64,000 nucleotides of DNA from Aurantiochytrium sp. KH105 (lineage: Eukaryota; Sar; Bigyra; Thraustochytrida; Thraustochytriidae): positions 67,880 to 131,879 of the forward strand of contig BGKB01000005.1 of assembly GCA_003116975.1 (NCBI GenBank). Direction: 5' to 3'. The position numbers were made by a program, and so were the translations under genes. This document shows positions 1 through 10,400 of this stretch, piece after piece. Numbering within the stretch: position 1 is the first letter of the stretch; every line of letters starts with the position of its first letter. The notes beneath the pieces were generated by a model. It worked only from the letters and a program-made list of their open reading frames with translations. It was not told the origin of the DNA and did not search any database.

Positions 1-1243
1 TTTCCGCGAAAAGCAACTTGGCTGGGCTCGAAGACAGAGCCGGCGATGGCGCCTCCAAGGCCAGCGTGCTATCAGCCCAGAGTCTGCGATTGATCACGAG
101 GGTGCAGGATCAGATGAACCAGAAATACACATGAGCACGTCGGCAGTGACTGGACATGCAAACGAAAATGCAGATGACGAGGAAATGGAGATGGAGAATG
201 AAAACAAGAACGATGACCTCGAAGATAATCTCGCAAAAATCCGAAACAATATCGAGACCGCTGCGGGAATAAAAGAGGCGCTACATCTCCTCAAGTCCGC
301 CAGAATCCAGCTCGAAGATACTCCTGGGGCGACAATTGTTACGCTCGAACGATATCTGCAAATCAAAGAAGATGGGATTGCTGCAAAAAAAACTCCGATT
401 CTGACCCGAACGACGGAGCAGAGGCGCCAGCAGACGCTGCTCGCTCCACTCCTGGACGGAGGCATGGCCGAATGGCGACGGGTGTTTCGAAGTCTGGCCG
501 AAGGATTGGGCGTCCTTTTTTCTCCCATTCGCGGCGTGTACGAAGTGATCTCCCGATTGCTGCCACGCAGCGTTACCTATTGGTCCGAAAAGGCACTCGC
601 AAAGTCATTGACGACGCTAGCGCCTGTACGAATTTGGTTCGTGCAAAATGGAGTCTATGACCTTTGGTTACGCTTCTGGGACGCAGGACCGACCATGTAC
701 TTTTATTTTTGGCAAGGTGACAGTTTTAGGGACGACATGATCAAATCATCGCCGCAGCTCAGTCGTCTCAAGCAAGTTGACGACAAAATCAATGACCTCA
801 TCGCGCGGTGCAGGACACTCGCGACGCGCGCACTCGGTCCGTCTGCAGGCCCAATCGACACTTCCGCTTGGCCAGATCCGAAGTTCGCTGCCCTCGAAGG
901 GCGATGTCTTTCACAAAATCTCATGGGCTACAAATATTCTCTATGCCTCTTCAAATCCGCCAAACAAGGCGCCACGTCGCTTGGAAAATTCAAGGGCTGG
1001 TCCTCATCGAGCGGGCCTGTATGTGTGGAGGATCCAGTCACTGGCGAAATGCCTCTTCAGGGATGTGCAAGTCTTTCTTTTGCTGACGGTGCCAAGTGCT
1101 GGAACGGCCCGAAACGATCGGTGGACGTTCGGTTCAGGTGCGGCATCGAGAATGAAATCATCTCGGTGGACGAGCCGAGTACCTGCGCCTACGCCATTGT
1201 CGTTGAGACCCCCTTTGCCTGTGAACACATTCAAATTATCTAA
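1..1243 (+). CDS. PRKCSH: Glucosidase II beta subunit (PRKCSH-like), C-terminal part
   Basis: Partial gene: the frame is open to the window edge (first whole codon at base 2), so the start and the N-terminal GII-beta/LDL-A part lie outside. The visible part has an acidic, Glu-rich stretch (bases ~170-230), then a spacer, and ends in a mannose-6-phosphate-receptor-homology (MRH) domain at about 920-1230. Diagnostic pieces are YKYSLCLF, CWNGPKRSVDVRFRCG and the E..TCAY motif, with the paired cysteines and the Arg/Glu/Tyr of the glycan pocket. In known eukaryotes this subunit holds the catalytic alpha subunit in the ER and presents N-glycans for glucose trimming. Oddity: the protein ends HIQII and lacks an HDEL-type retrieval signal in this frame. 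The next gene on the same strand starts 115 bases downstream. Confidence 0.88.
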   Translation, partial: FREKQLGWARRQSRRWRLQGQRAISPESAIDHEGAGSDEPEIHMSTSAVTGHANENADDEEMEMENENKNDDLEDNLAKIRNNIETAAGIKEALHLLKSARIQLEDTPGATIVTLERYLQIKEDGIAAKKTPILTRTTEQRRQQTLLAPLLDGGMAEWRRVFRSLAEGLGVLFSPIRGVYEVISRLLPRSVTYWSEKALAKSLTTLAPVRIWFVQNGVYDLWLRFWDAGPTMYFYFWQGDSFRDDMIKSSPQLSRLKQVDDKINDLIARCRTLATRALGPSAGPIDTSAWPDPKFAALEGRCLSQNLMGYKYSLCLFKSAKQGATSLGKFKGWSSSSGPVCVEDPVTGEMPLQGCASLSFADGAKCWNGPKRSVDVRFRCGIENEIISVDEPSTCAYAIVVETPFACEHIQII

Positions 1244-1358
1244 CCACCGTAAGCAAAAACCCAATGCTCTTTTGAAAATAGAAGAACATTCATGTGCCTT
1301 GGCCAATTTTTCGAAGCAGACAAACTAGTTCTTCCTTTGCGATCTTGGTGCGTGGACT

Positions 1359-2330
1359 ATGAAAATGATTGGGGCCGCGCTCGTGGCCGTTCACGTTGTT
1401 GTTGAGCAGCCCGCGGACAGCAGTCGTAGTACCTTGCAACATTGTGACATTCAAATCTCCACAATGAACGGCGTGAAGCTCGCACGCATCAATGGTGTTC
1501 ACGTTGACGAGCTCGAGAGATCGAGTCGGCTGCTCCATGTTGGAACGAGGCGCCCCCACATTGATCCCGAGGAATGGTGCATTTCAATTGAATGCCACGG
1601 ACGCGAATGGCAGACCATGCCAGAGCAGCGGTGCAGTATGCTGCAATCCACGATCCAACTTGGCTTCTGGGATGCAGGTACGTTGTGCGCACAGTGTGGC
1701 TACACGTCTTAATGAGGTGTGGCGGAACGAGATGATTCAGGACCTTGACGTCAAAAACAGAAAAAAGAAAAAAGAGACGGGACTGACACTTTATCTTCGC
1801 CATGGAAACGGAAATGCATTAGGTCAATTTCAAATCTTGCATCGCCCTCCGCCACCAGCACCATTGCCAATGCCCCTGCACGCAGACATTTGCAGCGCGG
1901 CAGACGAAAACGAGGAACAAAAACACACGCGGCAATGTGAAGCCATGGATCACACTGTGTTGCTTGGCCCTTGCGTCGTGTCATTGATCCTTTTCGTCAT
2001 TGTCGTTATCATGCAAAAGCTCGTGCGACGAGGGTGGCCACCCAAGAGTGATGAACGTTTCTTACTTTCTGCGACAGAAGAGACAAAACCTCAGATGCTT
2101 CCGGACGAATCGATCATTGCCGATCCCAATCACCCAGGTACGTGCGAAAACAATATGTTTGCAACTTTTCGTTCAGAATACGTGCAATCGCTGACGTGAT
2201 CAAGTCTTTTCGTCATCGATCGATCCACCTTGGGTCCGTGGGCCTTTTACTTTGTTTCGGTTCAAAAAAATGCAATTCACCGCCACGCGCAGCATGGGAA
2301 GCCATCTTCGCCGAAATCTACAAATCTTGA
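1359..2330 (+). CDS. Small single-pass membrane protein, three exons (predicted)
   Basis: I do not recognise a family. My model joins 1359-1677, 1886-2137 and 2293-2330 (609 nt, 202 aa). Donors at 1678 and 2138 both read GTACGT-like; acceptors end at 1885 and 2292, and all phases agree. The last junction turns a frame that would otherwise run on into a clean end, AWEAIFAEIYKS then TGA. The first exon starts with a weak signal-peptide-like stretch (IGAALVAVHVVV). A strong membrane helix lies near 1950-2025 (LLGPCVVSLILFVIVVIM) followed by basic residues, so a type I topology is likely with a short cytosolic tail. The first acceptor is uncertain: an AG at 1822 keeps the same frame and would add 21 residues. 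The stop is 8 bases before the longest open frame of the next gene. Confidence 0.55.
1678..1885 (+). other. Predicted intron 1 of the small membrane-protein gene
   Basis: It begins GTACGT after GATGCAG and ends in a C-rich tract followed by CGCAG. It is phase 1 and contains stops in the exon 1 frame. An alternative in-frame acceptor ends at 1822. Confidence 0.45.
2138..2292 (+). other. Predicted intron 2 of the small membrane-protein gene
   Basis: It begins GTACGTGCG and ends in CGCCACGCGCAG. It is 155 nt long and phase 1. Splicing it out joins HP to AWEAIF and leads to a stop within 38 bases. Confidence 0.6.
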
Positions 2331-2650
2331 GAGGATGAATGGCCAATGGATGGATGCATGGATCAATGCATGGATCAACTAGGCCTATGCTGTCGCGTCT
2401 TGCGCTCTCCATCCATTCACTGTCAAGACCATTGATCTCCGTCCCATTTGTGCACGTCAGCTCTCCTGTCTCTCCCGTGGCTGCGGTTCCGGATGGGTCG
2501 TCGACGGTAGGCAGGCATGTTTGCAGCGGCAGCGCAGCGCAAAGCTCCAAAACTATCGACGGAGCGCAGAGCGCAGGCAAACGCTCGTGCGTACTGCGAG
2601 CGTGCCGCGAGCGTGCCGCAAGACACGTGGCTGGTCCTCACGCACTGCCG

Positions 2651-5600
2651 ATGCGCCGGGCCCTCGCAAATTCGGTGCAGCGCGCGCCGCGCCTCAGTGG
2701 CGGCTCGGCCCTCAGCATTGTAGTATCCGCTGAGAAGCAAAACCCTTTCTCGAAGAAGCCGGCAACCGCGACAAGCCTCTTCGCAACGACAACGCGAGCA
2801 AGCGGATCCTTGACCACCTTGCAGCTGCAAAGCGCAAACACCGCGTCACTTGGTGCGCTGCGCACAGGTTGGCAACGTCGAGCGACGCAAAGCTCGCCCT
2901 TTCGCGCACAGCGTCCCAGCAAGCAAACCGAGTCGCGAAGAACCTTCACGAGCATGTCGGAGGAGGCAACCCAGAAAGCCGCGCAGCCGGTACTCCGACT
3001 CGAGTATGAGCCGCCGGCCTTTTTGGCCAAAGATGTGGACCTCACGGTGGAGCTCGATGACACGAGCAAGATCTCATGCAAGGTCGAGTACGAGCGCCAA
3101 CGTGAAGGCGCGGACCTTGTGCTGAATGGCGAGCGCAAGCCTGCGCAAATGGAAATCCAGAGCGTTCTTATCAACGGCGAGGCCCTCGATGCGGACGCAT
3201 ACCAGGTCGACGACGAGACGATGACCATTCCGAGCGCGGCGCTTCCGGTCAAGGTCGGTGACAAGATCTCTGTGCAAATTGACGTGACCGTTGTCCCCGA
3301 AAAGAATACCTCTCTGAACGGACTGTACAAGTCGAGCGGAAACTTTTGCACCCAAATGGAAGCCGAGGGGTTCCGCAACATGATGTACTTTGTAGATCGC
3401 CCGGACAACATGTCCATCTACCGAACCAAGGTCATTGCGAGCAAGTCCGTCCCGCATCTTTTGTCGAACGGCAACGATGTGGAACGTGGTGATCTGCCCG
3501 ACGGTCGTCATTTCGTGCTCTGGGAAGACCCGTGGCCCAAGCCGTGCTATCTCTTTGCGCTCGTTGGCGGAGACTTTGACGTCTTGACCGACAGCTTTAC
3601 CACGTGCTCCGGTAAGGAGGTGCGTCTCGGTATCTTTGTCGAGAAGGGCAACCTGAGCAAGACGCCGCACGCCATGGACTGCCTCAAGCGTGCCTTCAAG
3701 TGGGACGAGGAGCGTTTCGATCGCGAGTACGACCTCAGTCAATTCAACATTGTAGCAGTGAGCGATTTTACCATGGGCGCCATGGAGAACAAGAGCCTCA
3801 ACATTTTCAACTCCAAGTATGTTTTGGCTGACAATGACACGGCCACCGACACTGATTTCCTCAACATCGAGGGCATCATTGGCCACGAGTACTTTCATAA
3901 CTGGTCCGGCAATCGCGTCACCTGCCGCGACTGGTTTCAGCTCACGCTCAAGGAGGGCCTCACGGTGTTCCGTGACCAGGAATTTAGCAGTGATCTCAAC
4001 TCTCGCGCGAGCAAGCGCATTGCCGATGTCCAGTTGCTTCGAGACCATCAGTTCAAGGAGGACGCCGGCCCCATGGCACATCCCATTCGCCCTGACGCCT
4101 ACGAGGCCATCGACAACTTTTACTCGCTCACTGTGTATGAAAAGGGCGCCGAGATTATTCGCATGATCCAGACTATTGTCACGCCCGAAGGCTTCCGCAA
4201 GGGTCTCAACCTCTATTTTGAGCGCCACGACGGCCAGGCCGTCACCTGTGACGACTTTGTCAAAGCCATGGAGGATGCCAACGAGGTTGATCTGTCTCTT
4301 TTCCGCGACACCTGGTACACGCAGGCAGGGACCCCGGAAGTCAGCGTCAAGACCTCTTACAACGCCGAGGCGGCTGAACTTACTCTCACCGTTGAGCAGT
4401 CATGCCCGGCCACGCCCGGTCAGGCGGAGAAGGAGCCCTTTGACATTCCCCTTGCCGTCGGGCTCGTCGGTACATCCTCCAATGGTCCTCTGCGCTTCAA
4501 GGTGGGTGCTGCTGACGCGGAAGAAGTTGACTCGGCTGTGCTTCGCGTAACCAAGGCCAAGCAAGAGTTCACTTTGCACGGCGTTTCTGAAAAGCCCGTG
4601 CCCTCGTTGCTCCGAGGCTTTTCCGCTCCAGTCAAGCTCTCGTGCAGCGAACTTACGCGACGAGACCTGGTCTTCCTCGCTGCCCATGACACGGACTCTT
4701 TTGTGCGCTACGAAAGCGGTCAGGAGCTTGCCAAGCAAATTCTCACCGAGCTCGTTGAAAAGGCTGCTTCGGGTGTCGAGGCCGATGCCCTCGATCATGA
4801 AGACGCGCCTCTGCTTCTCTCCAGCTTGGAGCATACGCTTCGCGACGCCTCGCTTGATCGCGCCCTCGTGTCACTTGCACTCGCCATGCCCAACGAGAGC
4901 GCCATGGCTGACGCCATGGAAAAGGGAACTGCAAATGTGGACCACATCTCGAGCGCTTGTTCAGCCCTGCGGCGCCTCATTGCAGAAGGTCTCGGCCCGC
5001 TTTTTGCAGAGACCTACGAGGCTACTCGCGAGCCCGCTAAAAACGAGTCGCCTGGCGACGCTGTTGCCCGCCGTCAGCTGAAGAATTCATGCCTGCGCTA
5101 CCTCGTGAAGAACTCGGCGCTACGCGAAGATGCGCTGCGCAAGGCTGTACATCAGTTTGAGGCTCCAGAGAACATGACGGATCGCTATGGCGCAGTTCTT
5201 GCCGTGCGCGATATTGACTGCTCGGAGCGCACGCGTCTCTTGCAGGACTTTTTTGACATGTACAAGAGTGACAAGCTTGTTGTACAAAAGTGGTTTCGAG
5301 TGCAGGCGCAGTCTGCTCTACCCTCAACGGTGGACGCCATGAAAAGTATCATGGACATGCCTGAAGTTTTCGATATCAAGAACCCCAACTGCTGCTATGC
5401 GGTCTTCAACGCATTTGCTGGCGGTAACTTTACTGGTTTCCACGCCGCCGATGGCAGTGGCTACACCTTTGTGGCCGATCGAATCATTCAAATCGATGAC
5501 ATCAACCCGCAGGTCGCAAGTCGCTTGGCCAAGCAATTTTCTTCGTGGCGGTCCTTCACCGCACCTTGGTCGACAAAGATGCATGCCGAGCTCGAGCGAA

Positions 5601-5680
5601 TCGCCGCCAAAAAGGATCTTTCCAAGGACGTTGCAGAGATCGTCCACAAGTCCCTCGAGGCGCCCTCCAGCAACCTGTAA
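2651..5680 (+). CDS. M1-family zinc aminopeptidase (aminopeptidase N, PepN type)
   Basis: It hydrolyses N-terminal residues from peptides using one zinc. Visible motifs: the exopeptidase signature GAMEN at about 3777-3791, the zinc motif HEYFH at 3882-3896, and the third ligand in LKEGL near 3949. The surrounding sequence (SGNRVTCRDWFQ) is of the bacterial PepN type, which is also widespread in plants and protists. The mature enzyme aligns in style from the MSEEAT at 2954, giving about 908 residues, close to the ~870 of PepN. The frame is open from an ATG at 2339, but that lies 8 bases after the previous stop and inside a tandem repeat. I chose the ATG at 2651 because it gives a basic, Arg/Ser/Ala-rich leader of ~100 residues, as in organelle-targeted enzymes. 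Starts at 2339, 2390 or 2954 remain possible. Confidence 0.93.
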   Translation: MRRALANSVQRAPRLSGGSALSIVVSAEKQNPFSKKPATATSLFATTTRASGSLTTLQLQSANTASLGALRTGWQRRATQSSPFRAQRPSKQTESRRTFTSMSEEATQKAAQPVLRLEYEPPAFLAKDVDLTVELDDTSKISCKVEYERQREGADLVLNGERKPAQMEIQSVLINGEALDADAYQVDDETMTIPSAALPVKVGDKISVQIDVTVVPEKNTSLNGLYKSSGNFCTQMEAEGFRNMMYFVDRPDNMSIYRTKVIASKSVPHLLSNGNDVERGDLPDGRHFVLWEDPWPKPCYLFALVGGDFDVLTDSFTTCSGKEVRLGIFVEKGNLSKTPHAMDCLKRAFKWDEERFDREYDLSQFNIVAVSDFTMGAMENKSLNIFNSKYVLADNDTATDTDFLNIEGIIGHEYFHNWSGNRVTCRDWFQLTLKEGLTVFRDQEFSSDLNSRASKRIADVQLLRDHQFKEDAGPMAHPIRPDAYEAIDNFYSLTVYEKGAEIIRMIQTIVTPEGFRKGLNLYFERHDGQAVTCDDFVKAMEDANEVDLSLFRDTWYTQAGTPEVSVKTSYNAEAAELTLTVEQSCPATPGQAEKEPFDIPLAVGLVGTSSNGPLRFKVGAADAEEVDSAVLRVTKAKQEFTLHGVSEKPVPSLLRGFSAPVKLSCSELTRRDLVFLAAHDTDSFVRYESGQELAKQILTELVEKAASGVEADALDHEDAPLLLSSLEHTLRDASLDRALVSLALAMPNESAMADAMEKGTANVDHISSACSALRRLIAEGLGPLFAETYEATREPAKNESPGDAVARRQLKNSCLRYLVKNSALREDALRKAVHQFEAPENMTDRYGAVLAVRDIDCSERTRLLQDFFDMYKSDKLVVQKWFRVQAQSALPSTVDAMKSIMDMPEVFDIKNPNCCYAVFNAFAGGNFTGFHAADGSGYTFVADRIIQIDDINPQVASRLAKQFSSWRSFTAPWSTKMHAELERIAAKKDLSKDVAEIVHKSLEAPSSNL

Positions 5681-6004
5681 TGGAAGGTAAAGATGATCCC
5701 CCTTTTTTCTTTTCTTTTTTCCCAATCTCTTCCGCTTCTTCTTGCTTTTCGCATTGGCTCCAATCTTTCGCTCGTTTCTGCACAACAGACGTTCGCTGCG
5801 TCTGGCTGATGCAAAAGCGAAACAAAGGCACTTTGTGGCCTGAGCGAGCAACGCACTTTGGCTTATATCAAGTTCAAAGTCCTCCCCAAAGGCGTGTTCC
5901 AACGCTTCATTGCCAGTCTTATACAGAGCTTGCCGGGCCTCGTGGGTGTGAGAAATGGTGTCGTATTCTCCGACTTTGTGAGTATTGCCTTTGAAAATGT
6001 GGAC
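5681..6004 (+). other. Gap with pyrimidine tract before the TIR gene
   Basis: Bases ~5698-5790 are strongly CT-rich and end in CACAACAG, which could be a promoter/initiator tract or the 3' end of an intron (a GTAAAG donor-like site follows at 5688). From 5810 the frame is open into the TIR gene without an ATG, so part of this stretch is probably coding. Confidence 0.4.
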
Positions 6005-7009
6005 ATGATTCTGGAAACAAGTGGCAGGCGGGCGACGCTTCACTTCAAGAAACCCGCAAAGAAGAGTCACGTCAAGATTCTCCAGCGTTGTCTGGAGAGC
6101 ATCGACGCGTCTTTCATGAGGGGAAATCTTGAACCGAAACTCTTTCTCAGCTCTGACGGCTCCGATAGCGAAGATGCATGTGCTTCTGTCGATGTATTTG
6201 CGGGTGCAACAAACAACGAGCTTCCCTCGTTGCAAAGGAGGAAACGTCTTTCTTTGGCACTGTTGTCACCATTTGTGGAAGGAGGTGAGGCCGCACGAGG
6301 CTTGTGTTCATCCGTCACTAGTGATGCCAAGCCTTTCGACGCCTTCCTGTCGCATGCCTGGGGCGAGAACATGGAGGTCCATGGAATGGTGAAGGCCATT
6401 GCGGGTGCACTTGAGAGTCGCGGAATTTGCTGTTGGCTCGACGAGAAAGACATCGGCACAGAGGTTCTCGATTCAATGGCGGATGGCATTGACCGTTCCA
6501 AAGCTTTTGTGGTCTTCGTGACCCGGATATACATGAGTAACGTCAGTAAAGGGAGGACAACGCTTGACAACTGTCGAGCCGAGTTCTGTTATGCTCTTCA
6601 GCGTGTGAAGCCCGCGAGTATGATTCCATGTGTCTTGGAAAAAGAGATGGAGGACAGAAGCACGTGGGAGGGGCGTTTTGGGATATCGTCGAGTGGCGAT
6701 CCATTGTATGTTCGAATGCTGAACGAGGGCCAGCCAGACGAGGTGGACGCTCTTGAATGGTCGATCAGACAGGCCATTGCTTTGCAGGAGGATGCAACGA
6801 AGCCTCTCGAAGCAGCAGAACATGGTGACGATGCCAAGGGAGCTGAGAAGACGTCGGTAGCGGCAGATATAGCAGTCGCGAATACAAGCGCATCGAGCAG
6901 ATCTGATGACCAAAACGAGAGCAACATCGTCTCAGCAGAGATGGACAATGCAGAAAAGGAGGACGAGGTGGATTCTGAAGCACGTGGAAAGCGGGGAAGG
7001 CTTGATTAG
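6005..7009 (+). CDS. TIR-domain protein (putative NAD-cleaving or signalling)
   Basis: A TIR domain runs from about 6335 to 6700. It opens with FDAFLSHAWGEN, has the WLDEKDIG strand/loop and the FVVFVT core strand, and continues to DNCRAEFCYAL, whose Glu sits where the catalytic Glu of NADase TIRs lies. The later W-G-G-LYV pattern is that of TIR proteins common in algae and protists. The part before the TIR (to ~6150) looks like a compact PH-like beta domain (IAFENVDMILETSG), a guess. The tail (~6800-7009) is acidic and Ser-rich and ends in a basic KRGRLD. The 5' end is unsettled: the frame is open back to a stop at 5807 with protein-like sequence but no ATG, so a short upstream exon is probably missing. 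6005 is the first ATG in frame. Confidence 0.8.
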   Translation: MILETSGRRATLHFKKPAKKSHVKILQRCLESIDASFMRGNLEPKLFLSSDGSDSEDACASVDVFAGATNNELPSLQRRKRLSLALLSPFVEGGEAARGLCSSVTSDAKPFDAFLSHAWGENMEVHGMVKAIAGALESRGICCWLDEKDIGTEVLDSMADGIDRSKAFVVFVTRIYMSNVSKGRTTLDNCRAEFCYALQRVKPASMIPCVLEKEMEDRSTWEGRFGISSSGDPLYVRMLNEGQPDEVDALEWSIRQAIALQEDATKPLEAAEHGDDAKGAEKTSVAADIAVANTSASSRSDDQNESNIVSAEMDNAEKEDEVDSEARGKRGRLD

Positions 7010-7409
7010 GAAGATGACCGAGTTGTTGTCGACCTGTGCATCAGTAACAATGACACTGATGAAGATCATCGAGAAAGGGCGAAGCAAAAGCGGAAGCGAA
7101 GGCGAGGAATGTAAATTTATTGCAAGCGGGGGCTGTACCAGAACCATTTTTTTATTTTATTTCGAATACTGCTTTCTTTTTGTTCAAGTTCGCAGATGGC
7201 GCGTCTTGCGTTTGCCGAGTGCTGGCACATGTACATGCAAACTTTCCTCACAGACTTTGAAGCTTTCATTCATTCTTCTTACTGTCTTGAACTACGTTCC
7301 CAAGCACGAGCTGGGTTTGTGCCTTCTCCAAAAGTGATCAATTTCAGATTTAAGCCCCCGTGTCAGCCAGGTCTTTGATCGCGTCTAACGATAGTAGTGG
7401 ACCTTGAAA
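7010..7409. other. 3' flanks of two convergent genes
   Basis: No gene seen. On the minus strand AATAAA-like signals lie near 7116-7121 and 7150-7163, 250-290 bases after the myosin stop. The plus-strand flank is AT-richer than the surrounding genes. Confidence 0.5.
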
Positions 7410-10400
7410 TCAGGCCACTGCAGAGCCCGCAGCCGTAGCGAGGTCTGCCATCGATTCTCCTTGAAGAGGCGACTCGGAAAGATGCGCGAGACGCTCTTTG
7501 GCAGCCTTGACCACGGCCGCACCGGCAGCTCCTTTGCCAACAAGCTCGGTCTGCATTTTCGCGAGCTGCTCCCGCCGTTTCTTCAGGGCCTTGGAAGCAG
7601 CCGTGAGGTTGTGAAAGGCCTCTCGGCGCTGCACGGGACTGTGAAACCAAATCATGAGGTTCTCGACACGGGGAGAAAGATTCTCCTGACGCCCATTCTT
7701 GCGCTTCCTTGTTCCACCGCTTGCGTTTTGAAGCAAGCGAATGGCAAGACTGGTGTGGCCTGTATTCGCGATTCCATTCGCCATGGAAATGTACACAATC
7801 TGCAACGGGTACACGCGCTCGTGACGCTCCGTTGTGGCCTCTTCAAATTGCTCGCGCACCCGTGCTGTCTTCTTTCCCGCTGCAGTCACGTGTGAGGCGT
7901 CGACCCATATTTTGCTCAAGTCAATCCACATGCGCAAATCGTACTTGCGCGTCGCTACCTTTTTGGCAATCACCAAGACATCCGAGAAGAGAAAGAATGC
8001 GCGATTTTTGGGCTTGACGTCTGCAGGTTGCGCCTCGTCCAACTTGCGCTCACTGACACTAAGCGGAGCCGTCCATTCACAAAGAAATTGGCGCCCTGGC
8101 ACAAGAATATGACTCTGTGGTGCGACAGTGCCGCTTGTTTCCGCGTCAGAGATCGTATTCGTTCCGTCAACATTGCTTGCTTGCGAGCCTTGATGTGCGT
8201 GCTGGTCGTCAGACTTTTGTTTGACCTGATCTTGCTGCACAGATGTCGCTTGTCCTTGGCTTGAGCCTGTTGGAAATGACTCGCGCTGGTGACTACTTTG
8301 CAAGCTCGCTGCAGCTGCCGCAGAGAGATCCAGGAGCGAGTGATGGCTGCGCGGGTTGTTGACATTGTTGAGCAGCTGAGTCTTTCCCTTGCGCTTCCAG
8401 GCTGGCTTGCCGACACCCTCGAGCTCGTTGGCGATCTCATACGCTCGCATTCTCAATCTTGCGAGCCGTCGCTCGTTGTCTAACTCCCGAGTGATTCCTT
8501 CGATTCGCTTGCAGACCTCGCGCAAATCCTTGTGCTCCCTGCTATCAGGATGCGTGCAGGAAAGCAGCATGTTCAGGAACTCGTGATAGCGAGCCATCTG
8601 GTTGATGGGAATCTTGAGTAGATCACGCAGATCTGTGCCGTAGCTGGGCAGCGTTTTGTTCTCCGCAGTAAGACGAAGAAAGCGAGCAAACTTGGGAACC
8701 TCCGCACGGGCGCGAGAAAGGATACTAAGACTCGTGGAGTTCTGCTTCACATACACCAAGTAGACGGTGCGAAGAAATGGCAGAGATTCTCGAAGTTTTC
8801 CCAGAAAAGTTGACGTCATCGCGTACATGGGATCTTGCTTTTGCTTTGCAAGCTCCTCTTCGATGCTTGCAAGCATCTGAAAGTGCATCTTGAGAAGCTG
8901 TGGTAGGTTGGAGAAGATGCTCTCTGCATCCTGGCGCAGCAGACCTTTGGTGGAGCCAGGCTCGTCGATAATGAGGGTCTCGAGTACGGGTTTGTAATAG
9001 TTGCCGTTGATGATGCTCAGCGCGTCAACATAAGACCTCTCTTCTTGCCGCAGACGTAGGAAGATGGTGCGCTGTTTCTTTTGGTCGTGCTCAGCGGTGA
9101 CGCGTTTCTGTGAAGACGGATTCCGTCGCGAGTAGAGACGTTGTTTCCGACCCGTCATCTGCCTTCCGCTCGCTGCTGTACCCGACTTGGAGCCGCTCTT
9201 CGCGTTCGCATTTCCGTCTTTCTTTTTGGTTCGTTCGCTGGTGCCACGTTTCGCATTTGAGACACCATGACTTCCCTCGTCTCCTGAAGCACTAGACGAA
9301 GAGGATCGCGATCGTTCTGATTGACGCTGGAGTGTCTTGGAGCTTTTCGGGGGTGGTGGCGGAGGTTGGGGGGCGCGTGCAGGCGTTGTGGCCTTTTTGA
9401 AGCTGCGCAGGGATGCTGCCTCTACTGGCGTGCTCTTAAAGGATTGCGAGCTTGGTCTGGGACGATCTTTGCCTTGGGACTGTTGTCCATCGGTTCCAGC
9501 GAGTACGTCTGTATTTCCTTCCAAGGTATGGAGGGAAGTGCCACGCTTATGTTCAGGCTTTGGGGGTAAGGGCGGGGGCGGTCCTGTGTTCTTGAGCTTG
9601 GTCTTTGCGCGCGACTGATGACGGGGGCTCGGAGCGCTACTGATATTACCCTTGAGATGCTGTTGCGACGATTGCTGCGTTTGCTGCTGTTCTCTCGATG
9701 AAGAGGGGACGCCCACAAATGTGCTGCTTTTGCTCGAGTCTGCTGGCAAAGTAAAACTGCTAGCACGCGAACGAGAGGCCCACGATGACACGTCGTCCTC
9801 ATTTTCTTCTGGAATAGTGCTCATGCTGCCATCAGTATCCGCAGCCGCTTCACGGCGCTCATTTTCCGCCAAGATGGCTTCCTTGATCATCATGAGCTGC
9901 ATTTGCTGCTGGCAGCGCATCGCCTGCTCGCGAAGGCGGTCTGCTTCTTCTTCGTCTTCATCATCTTCTTCAATGTGCTCATCTTCCTCATCTTCTTCTT
10001 CATCTTGAACGTCCTCATCTTCATCCGCATCCTCTTCCCTCTCGTCGTTGGTTACCTCGTCGATGTTGTTGCTGCGCTTTCGAATATCCAGCTGCCGCTG
10101 GGCCTCGGCAGCAGCCTCAGCAGCCTCAGCAGCCGCAGCAGCAGCCGCAGCAGCAGCTTCTTGCTGCCGTTTTGCCGCGGCTGCTTCAGCGGCAGCTTGG
10201 GCTGCAGCAGCCTCGGCTTCTGCCTCTGCAAGGGCCTGAGCTGCCTCTTTGCGACGTTGCCTCTCTGCCTGGTACGCTTTTCGTGTCTCGCACATTCGCC
10301 AAAAGCTCTGGGCTGAAAGCACGGCTTGGAAAATGATGCGAAAATTGTCCATGGCAAGGGCCATTCGCCACGTCGCCTGAATACGCACAGCTGCTCGACG

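Noticed and set aside
3074-4228. Open frame of 384 codons on the minus strand across the aminopeptidase
   Set aside because: Antisense shadow over the catalytic region; the plus frame has all M1 motifs.
2651-5680. Recent bacterial transfer of the aminopeptidase
   Set aside because: PepN-type M1 enzymes are widespread in eukaryotes and base composition matches the neighbours; no sign of recent transfer.
5324-6235. Minus-strand open frame of 303 codons over the aminopeptidase/TIR gap
   Set aside because: Composition is Lys/Arg-rich over the pyrimidine tract and it overlaps two real coding ends; no domain.
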